Shown: positions 47,591 to 59,642 of the stretch, piece by piece
How the letters are laid out: each line of letters begins with the position of its first letter
Numbering within the stretch: the first letter of the stretch is position 1
Assembly (NCBI RefSeq): GCF_008831285.2
Contig: NC_045141.1
Span: 16,354,106-16,418,105, forward strand
Direction of reading: 5' to 3'
Source of the DNA: Nymphaea colorata
Taxonomy: Eukaryota > Streptophyta > Magnoliopsida > Nymphaeales > Nymphaeaceae
Length of the DNA stretch: 64,000 nt
Made by a program: the position numbers and the translations under genes
Notes under the pieces: generated by a model
Told to the model about the DNA's origin: nothing
Databases searched by the model: none
What the model saw: only the letters and a program-made list of their open reading frames with translations

Positions 47591-47770
47591 CGTGCCCGGG
47601 CTGGTGGTCCTGATTATATCTTTTTAATATATATTTTATTAATTTTTACATATAATTATAATATTTATTATTAATATATTATTTTATATTAAATATATTT
47701 ATTTTTAATTTAATCGGACCGAGCCCGAATGTGGATTTTGAATGTCAATCGTCGGGCCGAGCCGAGGCAA
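47590..47770. repeat. AT-rich insertion with GC-rich ends, MITE-like
   Basis: A core of almost pure A/T (47620-47710) lies between GTGCCCGGGCTGGTGGTCC and GGACCGAGCCCGAATG. A similar composition is seen at 62843-62977, which carries an 8-bp target duplication. Ends here are not clear. Confidence 0.45.
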
Positions 47771-47799
47771 GCTAATGCCAAGGCTTAAATCTGATTGGC

Positions 47800-48110
47800 C
47801 GTGTATCAATTCCAGGCCTTCTGCACTGGCTGCCATTTCTTTCCAGCCAAGGAAGGGTGTCCCAGCTTATAAGGTGACAAAACTTCAATTTGGTTTCTCC
47901 TGTGTCACACCAAAGAAAGTTACCAAACAGCTATCTAACTTATGACAGAATGAGGCGGTAAAATCACGTGACAAGACTCTAGTAAATAGGGAGATCTGCC
48001 GACGTATGACAACATTCTCTTCTTCCATACAGTAATTCACCTTTAACAAGATTAGTTCATATTGGGCTTCAGTAATTTCTTAGCTTTGAAGTGGGAAGCC
48101 CAAATGTTAT
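47800..48110. repeat. Dispersed repeat R1, copy 2 (truncated)
   Basis: TATCAATTCCAGGCCTTC…GAAGTGGGAAGCCCAAATG, same orientation as 62790-63270. Confidence 0.72.
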
Positions 48111-48184
48111 GTTACATGTTGTTGTTATCACCTTAAGTTGTTTTATTTCTTTTTAGTGGGTTATGTTACATGTTGGTGGTTCTA

Positions 48185-49190
48185 TTAGACTATGTCATGC
48201 CTTGACCTCATGAAAAACAGAGTTGCCAAAAATTGGTTTGCCTAGGGAACTTATGTCCTATAGAACTAACTATGTGTGAAATGTAGAACCCGTATTTGAT
48301 CATCAACCAAATTTTGAAATGTAGGGAACGGACATATCGCAAACGAGGAAAAAAATGAGGCCATGTTGCGGTTCGACACATTCGAAGGTCATATCGCAAA
48401 CGAGGAAAAAAATGACAGTCTATCTGAGAGAGGAAGAGCTTGTGTTCTTGGATATGATTTTCGTTGTGAATTAAGTTGGGAGAGTGTAAAACATGACTTC
48501 GTCTAGGAAAAAATTAGTTCTAAAGAACTGTTCATTTAGAATTGAAATGATAAGATTTGAGCAAATGTCTGTCCGTCTCTCTCTCTCTCTAAATTTTATG
48601 GGTTGTTGAATGTATTATTGACGAATTTTCTTTCCAGACCACTGATATCATTTGAATCTAGCAATGTTAGACCTGTGAGAAACAGGTAGGCACCCATTTT
48701 GGGAGGCCAAAGCTTAATAATAATAATATTTAGTAACGCAGGCCCTGCGTTAGTAATAATCAATGTGTAACAAAGACCGTGTGTTAGTAATGATTACAAA
48801 TCTGCATTACTAATAATTAATACAGTAATTTTGTAAGAGAAGTTTTTGAAACGAGACCTTTAATAAAACGTAAGCGCTGTGTTAGGAAAGACTTTTACTA
48901 ATGCAGTAGTGCTTAGTAAATGTCTTTTTTCTTGTAGTTAATTCAACCCATTAAGATTAATTATTAAAATACTTTTTCTGCGATCTAACCTTATTGAATG
49001 ATCTTAGGAATGATTTCGTGAGAAACATATATTGAGTTAGTGACTTTTTTTTATACTTCAATAATTCTTAAGATAATTTTTTTTTAGAAGAGTAACTTAG
49101 AACCAAAACGTGATTTATAGTAAATTAATATTTGTAGACACATTTAAGAGATTGTCATATTGTTTAAAACGCTTTTTAATGTTGTCATAA
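48185..49190. repeat. Dispersed repeat R3, copy 2, with CACTA-like end
   Basis: Inverse partner of 37736-38200, longer here. Contains TTACTAA-type sub-repeats (TAACGCAGGCCCTGCGTTAGTAA around 48733-48756, palindromic) and CTTTTTTCTTGTAG (48928 region), the reverse complement of the CACTACAAGAAAA-type terminus. Also has a local duplication CATATCGCAAACGAGGAAAA at about 48332 and 48391. Confidence 0.62.
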
Positions 49191-50770
49191 GTATCGTTCT
49201 TAGGAAAGTATTAGTGAGGTTTTTGTTGGGTAGGTCATGGAAAAGTTATTCTTTTCAGAAAATAACATCAGAAAATATGGAGAGATTTGAAAAAATTAAA
49301 AATGATAAAAACAACCTTAAAAAATTATAAGTATTAAAATATTAAAATCTTATGAGGTGTGCACGTGACCAGCTTCGCTCCTGACAATGCACACGCACAG
49401 AAAAGTTCGGTATGGACTTCTGTTTTATTCCGGGCGCATCGGCTATGTGGCACGTGCTATGTTTTCGCATTTTCAGTTGAGGAAAAAAAAAATCTTTTCA
49501 AGGAAGGTGATCAGTCGCGATTGGCGTTGTGGAAAAGTGTAAGAATAAAGGGAATGGATTTGGTTTAAGGAAGTCCCCTTAAGGGGCAGGTGGTTTGTGT
49601 ATGTAGTTGTCAATGGGAGCATGCGCTCGTTGGATAGATGGACTCACACTGTCTCAAAAAAAACAAAGCGTTTTATTGGAAAAAAAACTTCTATAATACG
49701 ATAAAGCAGCTGTATAATATCCATACAAAATATATTTTTTTAAATATCAAAAAAAGTAAAAAAAATGCATATTATACCTGTCTTTTGCATTTATTTATAT
49801 TTTTTATTATTTTTTATTTTTTTATAATTTTTAAGATTTATACCCAGATTTTTCGGTTTTATTATCAACATATACAACTTTACCATATTATACTCATGTT
49901 CATGTTTTTTTTTTTACAATAATGAAGCAAAGAAAGAAGAGAACTCTGCTAGCTAACTGATGTTTTATTTGTAAAGCTGCTGAAAAAAGCATACTGGGAT
50001 TTCTGTCGGGGATGTGATTAGGGAGACCCTGGTCGCTTGTTCTCCAACGTTTGTATCTGCGTCAAGAAATAAAGGAGAAAAGCTAGAGAGCTGCTGCTAT
50101 ATGGATGAGCGCTGATTTGACACATAGGGACGGCCAGCGCTGAATGAGTGACAAGTTTGCGTCTAGATTGTTTCTGTTCGAGGAGGAAGCTGCTTTGTGA
50201 TACACTATATCCTGCAACTTGTGCTCCATCACTTTAAAACGTAAAGATATAAAGTCCAGCGCCCATGAAAATGAAACCGAGATGCGCCCCCAACTAAACC
50301 ACATATATTATGCCCCTTGCCCCTAGCTTAGCTCAACCACATATGGTATGCCCCTTGAGCGAGGTACATGAACTTTGCCATTATTGGAACATGCACAGTA
50401 AAGACAAACTGGTGATCTTCAATGACATAGACTATAGTTGTGTCATCAATAAATTGACATAATCACTTGATGCGTCGCGTGTCGGCAATGGCAACGATCA
50501 GTGCATCAGAAATTATGCAGTAGGTTTTGAGGCATGTTGGCTTCCATCAAATCGTGCTAGTTATAAAAAATGAGGAACATAGCTTTAACCACCGTTTCAT
50601 AAGTAAAACAAAATTAAGCCGGCCTTAACCGTTGGATCTTCACTACAAATCAGTAAAGCAAATGTATTACTTTTAGTACCTTTTTCCTTGCTTAAATGCA
50701 ATTGAATAGAAATGAAGGTACATTTGTTTGTTTTTTTTTGACAAATTTTCAGTTGCATAACATAAAAGAT
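49191..50770. other. Intergenic, nothing recognised
   Basis: AT-rich; 49640-49920 is a run of A/T tracts whose open frames have only low-complexity composition. No gene or repeat assigned. Confidence 0.5.
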
Positions 50771-51468
50771 ATGTGTGTTCGCACCCCACCCCTTTTTCAA
50801 GGAGGTCAAAATGCGAGTCAGCAAAATTCTTTTAGAATTTGGGGTTTTGAGAAAGTTTTCAAGAGAAAGGGATTCGCCCATCCGTACGAGGTCCAACCAT
50901 TCCTGCCGCCTTTAACAGGGGTAATTAGACTAAGGACTAAGGATCATTTGGATCATATACGAGTTATTGATGCAAATCCTATATGCTTATGCATTGAGGT
51001 TTTTGGATTCAAGAACTGAAATTCATTTGAATATTGGAGGTTTTCAAGTTGGTTTAAAAACCTTTGTTTTGGTGTTATTTGAAACACATAATTCTTGAGG
51101 ATTTTGAAGATTTGGAATTGAGTTCTTTGTTGTGAACTCTAGATGATGATGATCATCTTATGATAAAATTTGATTTTGAACTCTTCTTTTGTCAAATCAT
51201 GTAATTTGTAGAATTCATTCTTTTGAAAGAATATAGATTCCAAATTGTTAGAAAACATGTTGTTTTTCAAATGCACTTTGGCCCAAAGATTATGAATGCA
51301 TTGCTTGTGTTTTCTTTTGAAGTTAAGTGAGGTTTACAAATTCTCATTGCAATATGACTTGGTCACTTTTTGCAACTCAAATTTGAATCACTTAATTTCT
51401 TGAGAATGTGCATGTGGTGCTATTGATTTTGAGTGAAAGTGAATGCACGAAACGAGAAGGGAAACTAT

Positions 51469-51566
51469 ATGAAACATTCATTCTTCACTCTCTCATAATC
51501 TCTCAAAATTCATTCATATGAAACATACATTCTTCACTCTCTCATAATCTCTCAAAATTCATATTG
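51469..51566 (-). repeat. 49-bp direct duplication inside the solo LTR
   Basis: ATGAAACAT(T/A)CATTCTTCAC… repeats at 51469 and 51518. Confidence 0.85.
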
Positions 51567-53197
51567 CACGTCATACAATCTATACATGAAGATTGATTAA
51601 AATGTAGGACTTTCTCTATATGTGCTCATTATATGATTAAAGACATGAATTAGAGATATAGTCCATAAGCTTGAGGCTTGACATAAAATTATCAAAATGA
51701 TGAAAATATATAAATGATGTCAAGTTCAATATTTGAAATGGATGGGAGACATGGATGACGTCCACTTTTGTCTCAAAATAGCTAAAAATCAGACCTTGTG
51801 TTGATTTAAATAGTTGAAAATTGTGGACATTGATTCCAATAAGGACTTGTTTCTTAGATAGAAACAATGAGTTTTTCAAATCTATTCAAATTCCAGATTT
51901 CGTAGTAATGAAATTATCAACTCCTTTGGATGATTCTAGAATGGTTGGTATTTCAAATATGTAAATTTTGATATTCTTAAACCAATTCCTATGAAACATG
52001 GTTTGATTTCAACAACATACATACATCTTACGTATGAGTTTGCTGAAATTAAGTAAAAATGAAATGAAAATGATTTCATAGCCTTGCACTATGAAAATCA
52101 ATCAAAACGATCATCCTTCTTAAAACCAGTTTGGAAACGTATTCCAACCTGATTTTAAGAGAAGAAAAATGATTTTCAACAAGAGATTGGACACATGTAT
52201 GTATATATATATAACAACGTATATATATATACGTACCTTACTCTTCAAAATGAAATTTTATCAAGGGACCGCATGACTCATGAATCATGATGATTCATGG
52301 CTGGGTTCTTTTATATAGGAAGATTGAAAACTTGTTTCAAATCTTCCCTACTACCCTTGATCAATTAAATTGAAAGACATGAATCAAAATGACTATGAAT
52401 AAGAAAGAAAATAAAACAATGCTCAAGCTTTCGTCCATCATTTCGCCATGCAATGGTGGATCACATTCATAAAAACGTATCCATCCCTTATAGGCATTTT
52501 CATCATACATGGTGCAGCAAAACCACTCTCTCACCGTGGGATTCTCTCATGGTAGGAAGTTCAAAATGGTATTAAGTTGGTTCCTTTGAAAGGGACGTGG
52601 CCTTGGGGGCCCATTTCAAAATTTGATACTTGGGTTTATATTTAAGAAAAAAACGACATATGTATGCATTATGCATTAACATGTACATTGAAGCGTAGAT
52701 TTCCCTTAGCTGGACATCATTCCCAGCCGTAAGCAAATGAAATTAAACCCTCCCACGAATTGCTGGAATCAAAACAAATCAACAATAAGCTAAAGTAGAA
52801 GAGAAATGAGTTAAGATCACCTACCTTGCGGTCGGTTTTGATGTTTGTCCTTCGTCTTCACTTGTTTTCTAACTCAAGCAATCCTAAGCAAGAATCCAAT
52901 CGTGGATTCAAGCTTAGCAAAGATAGAATAAGAAATAGCTTGCTTGCTGGAATTTGGAGTGGTAAAGAGGGCTTCTCACCATGAAAATCCTAAGTAAGGG
53001 TTCACTTAAGCACCCTAACTTAGCAAAATCAATGGGGAGAATAGAAGAAAGCGAACAAGAGAATGGGAGAAAAAAGGGAAGAGGGTTTGGACGAACCTCT
53101 TCTCTCTTCCTTGGCTTCTCCCTCCTAGCTCCTTGGCTGTAGCAATTTGATAGAATGCTCCAAAATTTCGTCCTTCCCCTTGGTGGCCAAAGGGAGG

Positions 53198-53207
53198 TTT
53201 ATATAGA
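53198..53207 (-). promoter_or_regulatory. Candidate TATA box of the solo LTR
   Basis: Minus strand CTATATAAAC followed by CTCCC, analogous to TATAAATACCTCC at 1013 in the other gypsy LTR. Confidence 0.5.
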
Positions 53208-54366
53208 GGAGGAGGTGAGTTCAACCACATTCTTAACTCACCTTGGGAACTTGCTTAAGACCTTGGGGACTTGTAAAATGAGTTAAATAGGCTTTAAAGT
53301 TCCCAATTGACCATTTCTCAGCCCATTTTCACGAGCTAGGTGGGCTGGGCTAGGTTTGGTCAACATAGGTTCAGACCTAGGTGACCATCTTGACCAAAAT
53401 TTTGGACAAATATGCCCTTGCACAGGGTTTTGCTCTTATTTTGTACTATTTATTTATTTTTTGTTTGAAATCGAGCTTGTAAGGTTAAAACCTAGTTACT
53501 AAGCTCTAAATGCCATTGAATTATGATAATTCAATTTAAATTTAATAAACTTCAAAAATTTTATCAAATTTGATTCGAAAAGGGTATTTTCGTCCAAAAC
53601 TTGATTGAAAATGGATTTCAACTCAATCAAACTTTCACTTGAAGAAATTCAATTTAAATTTGGTATTTGATTCATGCATTTGACAAATTCAAATGTTTAT
53701 TTGCCTTTCATAAACCAATTTAGGCTTTTTAATCTTAATTTGACCGCAGAAGGGCAAAATTGTCCAAATTGATCAATTTCGATCAATTGACCAAAGTCAA
53801 AGCTCATTTGCGAGTAGTTTGACTTTATTTGAGGTAATTTGATAAATTTGGATCAGGAAAGCTCTTAATTGAGCTAAATTGTACTTTGACTGAGTTTAGT
53901 CAAAGTGGGTTTGGTTCGGTCAAAGTCTATTTTCGTCCAAAACTTGGATTGTGAGACAGACCTACTTTTTGGCCGAGCTGAGCTCATGTTGACTGAGCCT
54001 AGCTAAGATTTGGGTGCACTAGGGTCGAACCTACTTGCATTAAGTAGGTTATGTGAGTTTGACCAGTCTAGTAATTGCTTCGTTGAAAATGATTTTTTCT
54101 TTAAAGAGGACCTGGTTAAAGAAGAGAGAGAGACATAAATGTCTCCCTTTTCCTAGGTTTCTCCTTTATTTCTTCTTGAAAATGTCTTTTCTTCAATTAA
54201 TTTGAGATAAAATATTTTTTTTATTTATTTTATTTTTTTAAATGGAAGGGGCATGGCCCCTGGGGGGCTCTTGACCACACGGGCTAGGTGGGCCCACACG
54301 TGAGTCCCACGTAGCATTGTAGACTGAATTAGATCCAATTCTTGGATCTAAGTCAAAATTTGAATT

Positions 54367-54456
54367 TTGCAATTGGATTTGAATTTCAAATGACATTTGC
54401 AATTGGATTTGGATTTCAAATGACATTTGCAATTGGATTTGGACTCGTAATCCTAC
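54367..54456 (-). repeat. 30-bp tandem repeat, three units
   Basis: TTGCAATTGGATTTG(G/A)A… starts at 54367, 54397 and 54427. Confidence 0.88.
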
Positions 54457-54612
54457 ATTGGGATTCGTGTCTCGGGTTAAATTCACGATTTGAATCTAAT
54501 TGTTCTTTAGATTCGAAATTGGCTTTGAAATTGCAAATTTTCACAATTCTTTTATGAAATTTTCACTTTGCTTCAATTTTGATGTGAAAAAATTTGGGGT
54601 GTTAACAATGTG

Positions 54613-55107
54613 CATACTTAATGTTTTGCTGTTGTGAATTCCTTTTTCATTGGGCGGTTATTTCATTTCTGATTGTCAGCTAAACTAGAACGATTGTTCT
54701 TTTTCATGACCGGTATTTTGCTTGAACTAGGATGATTGATCTTTTTCATGGCCTGACATTAGGAAGGGGCAAAAACTGTGGCCAAAACACACTTATATCG
54801 CGTGGCTGCACACAGAAACAGCCACGAGATGTGAATACTACTGTTTAGACCATCTTTCACCAGATAATTTATGGTTCACCGGCACGATTTTGGCGTGTTC
54901 TTTTCTTGTAACCTTTTTATCATGTGACCATGAGAACTTCGTTCATTATTGTCTAAAAGTATTTCTTTTCGCGTGGACACTGTGCTTCATTCATTTTCTT
55001 TTACACGTTTTTAGCCATCGACTGCATTTGTTATGTTTCGGTGGGAACATTCATGCCAATTGCAAAGCGGTTTGAATAATTGTATGTGCTGTGTGTGTCC
55101 CCTTGTC
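54613..55107. other. Upstream region of OMT-B
   Basis: No coding signal; a short open frame at 54890-55075 lies entirely upstream of the TATA box and has no recognisable features. Confidence 0.45.
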
Positions 55108-55114
55108 TATAAAG
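55108..55114 (+). promoter_or_regulatory. Candidate TATA box of OMT-B
   Basis: TATAAAG lies 205 bases before the OMT-B start codon, leaving room for a 5' leader of about 170 bases. Weak evidence from sequence only. Confidence 0.4.
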
Positions 55115-55312
55115 ATTATTATGAGGAGCCACACTTTTAAGCTACAAAGAGGTTCAGCTTAGATCTCTCAGCTTCCAAGATTCAGAAAAGAAAGGGAGCC
55201 CGACACCCGATCTAGGCATATTCTCAGTGAAGTAAACACAAAAGGAGGTCACCTGCCTTGCTGCAAATTCTTTTGCCTTTTGTCTAGCAGATTAGTGGAG
55301 AGCCGTCCGATC

Positions 55313-57389
55313 ATGAGCACCATCAGTGGGTCGGATGAGCAAGCATGCCTATCTGCTTGGCAACTGGCGAGTGCTGCTGTGCTGCCCATGGCCCTCAGGG
55401 CTGCCATAGAGCTGGGCATCTTAGAGGTGATGGCCGAAGCTAGTAAGGGGGAGGGATCAACACTGCTTACCTCCGAAGAGATAGCGGCACGACTGTGTGC
55501 AAAGAATCCGGATGCACCGGCCCTGATAGAGCGCCTGCTCCGACTGCTTACAAGCCACTCAATTCTCACCTGCTCTGCCACCACCAACACCAACAACAAT
55601 CACGATTGCAGGACGCAGCGGTGATAATCTTCACTTTTCCTCCCCTTTAGTTTCTCTCTTTACATACGGGAGATGTGAGGAACGACGCCAACAGCGCGTC
55701 GTCAATCACATGCCCTCTTCTAGAGCCGTCCATTTCGAGAGTCAGCGATCTCTTCGATGGAATTTTCTGTTGTTGAGAGGGAGGCACTTGCCTCCAGAAA
55801 TGCCGGCAGTGGTCCTCAACCACCGGCGACCCCTTGTGGGGCTGTTCCTTTGCATTTTTTTTTTTTTTTTGGTTTGCAGCCCCACAAGGAGCTTTATTCC
55901 ATCCAGCTATCAAGCGTCGTGTGTGAATGGCTGCAGGTATTTGGACGATTGGACAAAAATATAGGGGAATTCTATGTGTTGTTGTGCATGCCATGTCTAA
56001 AAAACAAATATATGTCACTAAAATGCAATGGGTGGGGATGTTGTGAACAGGAGATATGGGCTGGGAAATAAATCGAGGTTCTTGTTCGGAGATGAGAATG
56101 GTGATTCCTTTGGACCTCTGCTTCTCATGTTGCAAGACAAGGTGTACATGGAGCCGTGGTATCATCTCAAGGACGTAGTGTTGGATGGTGGCATCCCCTT
56201 CCACAGGGCCTACGGCATGAACTGCTTTGATTACCATGGGAAGGACCCACGCTTCAATGAGCTATTTAACAAAAGCATGCACCATCACTCGGCCATCATC
56301 ATGAAGAAGATCCTGGAGACGTATACTGGCTTCCATGGCCTCCACTCCCTGGTGGACGTTGGGGGAGGGACTGGTGGCAACCTGAGCCTCATTACAGCAA
56401 AGTACCCCCACATCAAGGGCACCAACTTCGATTCACCACATGTCATTGAAGAAGCTCCAGAATATCCTGGTAGGTAACCATTATGCGTCAGATATACCTT
56501 TTTGGTTGATGGAATGAAATTAATTCAAATTAATAACTCAATTTTGCCACGTTTTTATACATAAAAAGAAATAATTAATAAACTGAGGTATACATATCCT
56601 GCAGTACTGATTAACAAACCGAACCAGCTTACATGGTGGTGTTTGGGCCCCTCGGCTTTTGAGGTTAGCTTACCAAACCAACCATGGAAAGCCAGATTTA
56701 GGCCCAAGAGACTGTTGGTAAAGTTGTGCCGACCTAGCTATGCCAAATTATTTGACATAGTGTGTGGCATGAGTCTGACATCCTGTGTGCTGATTGCACG
56801 TTTTCTGCTGTCATGTAATGTAGGCGTTCAACATGTTCAAGGTGACATGTTTGTTAGCGTACCAAGGGGCGATGCCATCTTCATGAAGGTTCTGTCTTCA
56901 TCCTCTCTCTTTCTCTCTCTTTCACATTGAAACTAATTTTTGGTATTCGATTTTTTCTGCTTTGGTCCAACTATCCTTGATTAAATATTCCATCTTTTAT
57001 ATATACATATATATAGCTAACGATTTATTAATCTATTATTCTAATATGCATGATGACTAAATATGCTGCAGTGGATCCTTCATGACTGGGATGATGATCA
57101 TTGCCTGAAACTGCTAAAGAATTGTTGGAAGGCACTGCCAGAGAATGGCAAGGTGATTGCTGTGGAGATGGTTTTGCCGGAGACTGTAGATAACAGGTTA
57201 AGCACATCTGCGGCGTTTCAGCTCGATGTCTTGATGTTGGCAGTAAATCATGGAGGGAAGGAGAGGACGGAGAAGGAGTTTAAGGGTTTGGCGAAGGCTG
57301 CTGGGTTTACAGGGATCAAGGCCATATGTTGCGCTTACAATTTCTGGGTCATTGAATTCTACAAGAACATGAACACCAATTGCCTCTAG
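55313..57389 (+). CDS. OMT-B: caffeate/COMT-type O-methyltransferase, four exons
   Basis: Exons 55313-55620, 56051-56469, 56824-56888 and 57072-57389, GT-AG throughout, with the same exon lengths and phases as OMT-A; 369 aa, no stop. The SAM-binding LVDVGGGTG is at residues 203-211. The catalytic HDW contains His268, with Glu296 and Glu328. It is a SAM-dependent methyltransferase of phenolic substrates, presumed cytosolic homodimer. Compared with OMT-A the pocket positions read Met129, Leu130, Cys161 and Phe171 (Thr, Val, His, Leu in A), closer to COMT at 129 and 171. I chose the ATG at 55313, which matches the OMT-A start; an upstream in-frame extension to 55280 has no ATG. Stop TAG at 57387. 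A close inverted copy of its last exon lies at 61208-61528. Confidence 0.91.
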
Positions 57390-57900
57390 TATGAGTACTG
57401 TTTCAAGAACCATGAACATTTCCTTTTGAAACAGTGTAGTAATATAGATGGCTTTGAAATAAAATAGTGTGGAACAAGGTGAATCTCCTCGTTGTTGAGG
57501 GAGACGGGATGCCCCCAAGAACACTGTGCATTCATTGGGTTCTTGGGCATTCCATCCATAAAACTTTTATTGTATTGTGATTGCAAGTACATGCTCTCTA
57601 TTGCTTAGTTGTATTTCGACACTATATAAATAAGACAATTTATGTGGGCTGGTATGGACAATGGCCGCATCAGCCTACTCCTACCTGTGCTGCCGTTTTG
57701 ATTGACCCAAGTAATTTTGTGAGGCGCGGTTCTGACCTTTGTCAGTTCCATGAATAAGGATTTTGCTTTTATTTAACGTGACAAGTTATAGTCCCTTTGT
57801 ATTTCGCCGATCATTCCAATTCCTTATTTTTTGGCCGGTCTGATCTTATATATAATGTAGCATTTGCCGCTCTGCTCCATGACAAAAAATCTTATCTGGC
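57390..57900 (+). other. OMT-B 3' flank and first arm of an inverted repeat
   Basis: AATAAA at 57458-57463 is a likely poly(A) signal. From exon 4 (57072) to about 57895 the sequence is repeated in reverse at 60685-61528: GAGACGGGATG(C/T)CCCC, CATTCATTGGGTTCTTGGGC, CTATATAAATAAGACAATTTA and GACCGGCCAAAAAATAAGGAA. Nearly identical, with a duplicated GGGAGACGGGATG block on the second arm. Confidence 0.85.
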
Positions 57901-58119
57901 TCCTTTAGTCAGCATTCGACCTCCAACCCTTCCAACCCTATATATGTGGTGATTTGAGATCCACAATTCAAATCAACCTAGATGCATTGCTTTCTAATGA
58001 AAAGGAATTTGAAAACCAAGCATCTTCTCTATACTCCATGCCGATATATTCTTATATCCATATATAGGAAGGTAGAAGTGTTTCACCATCCTTAAGAAGT
58101 GCATGAATTAATTCAGGAA
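57901..58119. repeat. 'Leader' repeat block, copy near OMT-B
   Basis: Reverse match to 63350-63545 (CCATGCCGATATATTCTTATATCCATATATAGGA) and to the two halves flanking Copia-1 (221-307 and 23540-23680). Confidence 0.75.
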
Positions 58120-58640
58120 TGCTCAGGCTTGTCGGTAAGTGCGTTAGGGTGGGGGAGAGCAGATCTTCCAACAAAACATTTGGGCTTCCCACTTCAAAGC
58201 CAAGAAATTACTGAAACCCAATATGAACTAACCTTGTTAAAGGTGAATTACTGAGTGGAAGAAGGTAATGTTGTCATATGTCGGCAGATCTCCCTATTTA
58301 CTAGAGTCTTGTCACGTGGTTAGACAGCTGTTTGGTAACTTTCTTTGGTGTGATATCCTTGCTTGGCTGGAGAGAGATGGCAGCCATGTACAGAAGTTTT
58401 TGAAAGGCCTGGAATTGATATACGTTTGCCTGAATCGGCTGACGACCAATCAGACTTGCTAGTATGGTCTGATGACAACAAAGAGACCATTATTAATAGA
58501 AGAAGTAGTTGGAATGTGAACAGTATTGTCTGCACATTATAAAGTAATTCTGCACTAAAAAGTATGTTAATTAAGTGTGGTAAGGGGGTTAAAATCTGAT
58601 GGAGACGATGGATGCTGTCGGGTGACTAAAACTAAAAAAC
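58120..58640. repeat. Dispersed repeat R1, copy 3
   Basis: Reverse orientation to the copies at 31480, 47800 and 62580. Short frame at 58268-58462 shares YVGRSPYLLESCHVV with the minus strand of the 31480 copy. Confidence 0.75.
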
Positions 58641-59039
58641 TTATCACTACTAAAAAGAATTACAACGAAACAATTGCAACACCACAAAACAATTACAACA
58701 CCAGCATAGTGACGATTATATGAGATCTGGTTTTGGTTTGATTATGAAACTATATACCAAAATTCGAATTTGACCACTAACCGGATCCAAATCTTTTTAC
58801 CAGATCCAATTAAGCAGATTCAAAAGGAGGTTGGTAGTTAGCATCCTTATTTGCAGCCAAAAAAGCCACGTCAAATTCATCCTTGCCCATATTGCGCGTC
58901 AAATTAATCCACCACATATTATCCTTTTTCTAATTGACAAATCCGTTTTTACCATTTGTACATTACGAACAAATTAGTTTTTTACCATAATTTGTTGAGC
59001 TACTTTGACGGAGCCCTGTGTAGAGTACAAATTTCTACC
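58641..59039. other. Spacer inside the OMT repeat block
   Basis: Non-coding; matches 62260-62580 in reverse (CCGGATCCAAATCTT, ACCTCCTTTTGAAT). Confidence 0.6.
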
Positions 59040-59400
59040 TTCAGCTTTCAGATTATTTAGTTTAAGAAAATAACCACGATAGAATAATTAAAGAGTATCC
59101 CCATAGTTTTCCGGGGATCTTTTATTTGCCTAGAAATGAAAGGCTTCAAATTTTTTGCAAAGGCAAAGGACCACTTGAGAGCATCTACCGTTGTGGGTGT
59201 GACAAATGTTTTAATAGCAAAAAATAAGGACCTATTAAGTGCTTTTTCTTACAATTGATTGTCATATTTTTACTAAAATGATATATAAGATCTAATTAAT
59301 TAATTTTTGCTCTTATATTATATCAACTTGAGTCACAGTTTAACTATGCTGGTATTAAAAACAATCGGACGTGGTCTTTTTTTTGTATTTTAATTGTCTC
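59040..59400. repeat. Repeat R2, copy 1
   Basis: Matches 61890-62250 and 63690-64000 in reverse: ATAAGGACCTATTAAGTGCTTTTTCTTACA and CAATCGGACGTGGTC. Always joined to intron 3 of the OMT gene at the same point (TCTCTCTCTTGTACATTGAAAC). Confidence 0.8.
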
Positions 59401-59642
59401 TCTCTTGTACATTGAAACTGATTTTTGGGTATTCGATGTTTTCTGCTTTGGTCTAACTATCATTAATTCCATCTTTTATTATACATATATAGATAGAGAC
59501 GCGCGCACACACACACACACACACATTGACTTTAAAATTTAAGCGCCAAATTATTTATTAATCCATTATTCTAAGATGCCATGATCATAAATATGTTGCA
59601 GATTCATGTCTGGGATGATGATCATTGCCAGAAACTGCTTGA
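59400..59642 (+). pseudogene. OMT-E: intron 3 and first bases of exon 4
   Basis: 59400-59601 aligns with OMT-B intron 3 (TTCTGCTTTGGTC.AACTATC, TTTATTAATC.ATTATTCTAA) and ends in an intact TTGCAG. Exon 4 then gives only about 41 bases (…TGGGATGATGATCATTGCC) before it switches to segment X. An (AC) microsatellite lies inside the intron. Confidence 0.83.
59500..59525. repeat. (GC/AC) dinucleotide microsatellite in OMT intron-3 copy
   Basis: CGCGCG followed by about nine AC units. The sister copy has a (TG) run at 61776-61796, the same place in reverse. Confidence 0.85.

Larger units (their letters stand above)
50776..54607 (-). repeat. Solo LTR of a second gypsy subfamily, 3.8 kb
   Basis: On the minus strand it starts TGTTAACACCCCAAATTTT (54607 downward) and ends GCGAACA (50776). 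Perfect flanking duplication ATGTG at 50771-50775 and 54608-54612. The TGTTA.CACCCCAA start and the GGGCGAATCCCTTTCTCTTG block near the other end (50865-50885) are shared with the 15.5-kb element's LTRs, but the body is different and longer. No internal region, hence a solo LTR. Confidence 0.9.

Noticed and set aside
49638-49922. 94-residue lysine/isoleucine/phenylalanine-rich frame
   Set aside because: Runs of A and T produce it; no motif, no splice or promoter context.
55647-56237. 196-residue minus-strand frame across OMT-B intron 1 and exon 2
   Set aside because: Antisense shadow of the OMT-B gene, with no recognisable motif.
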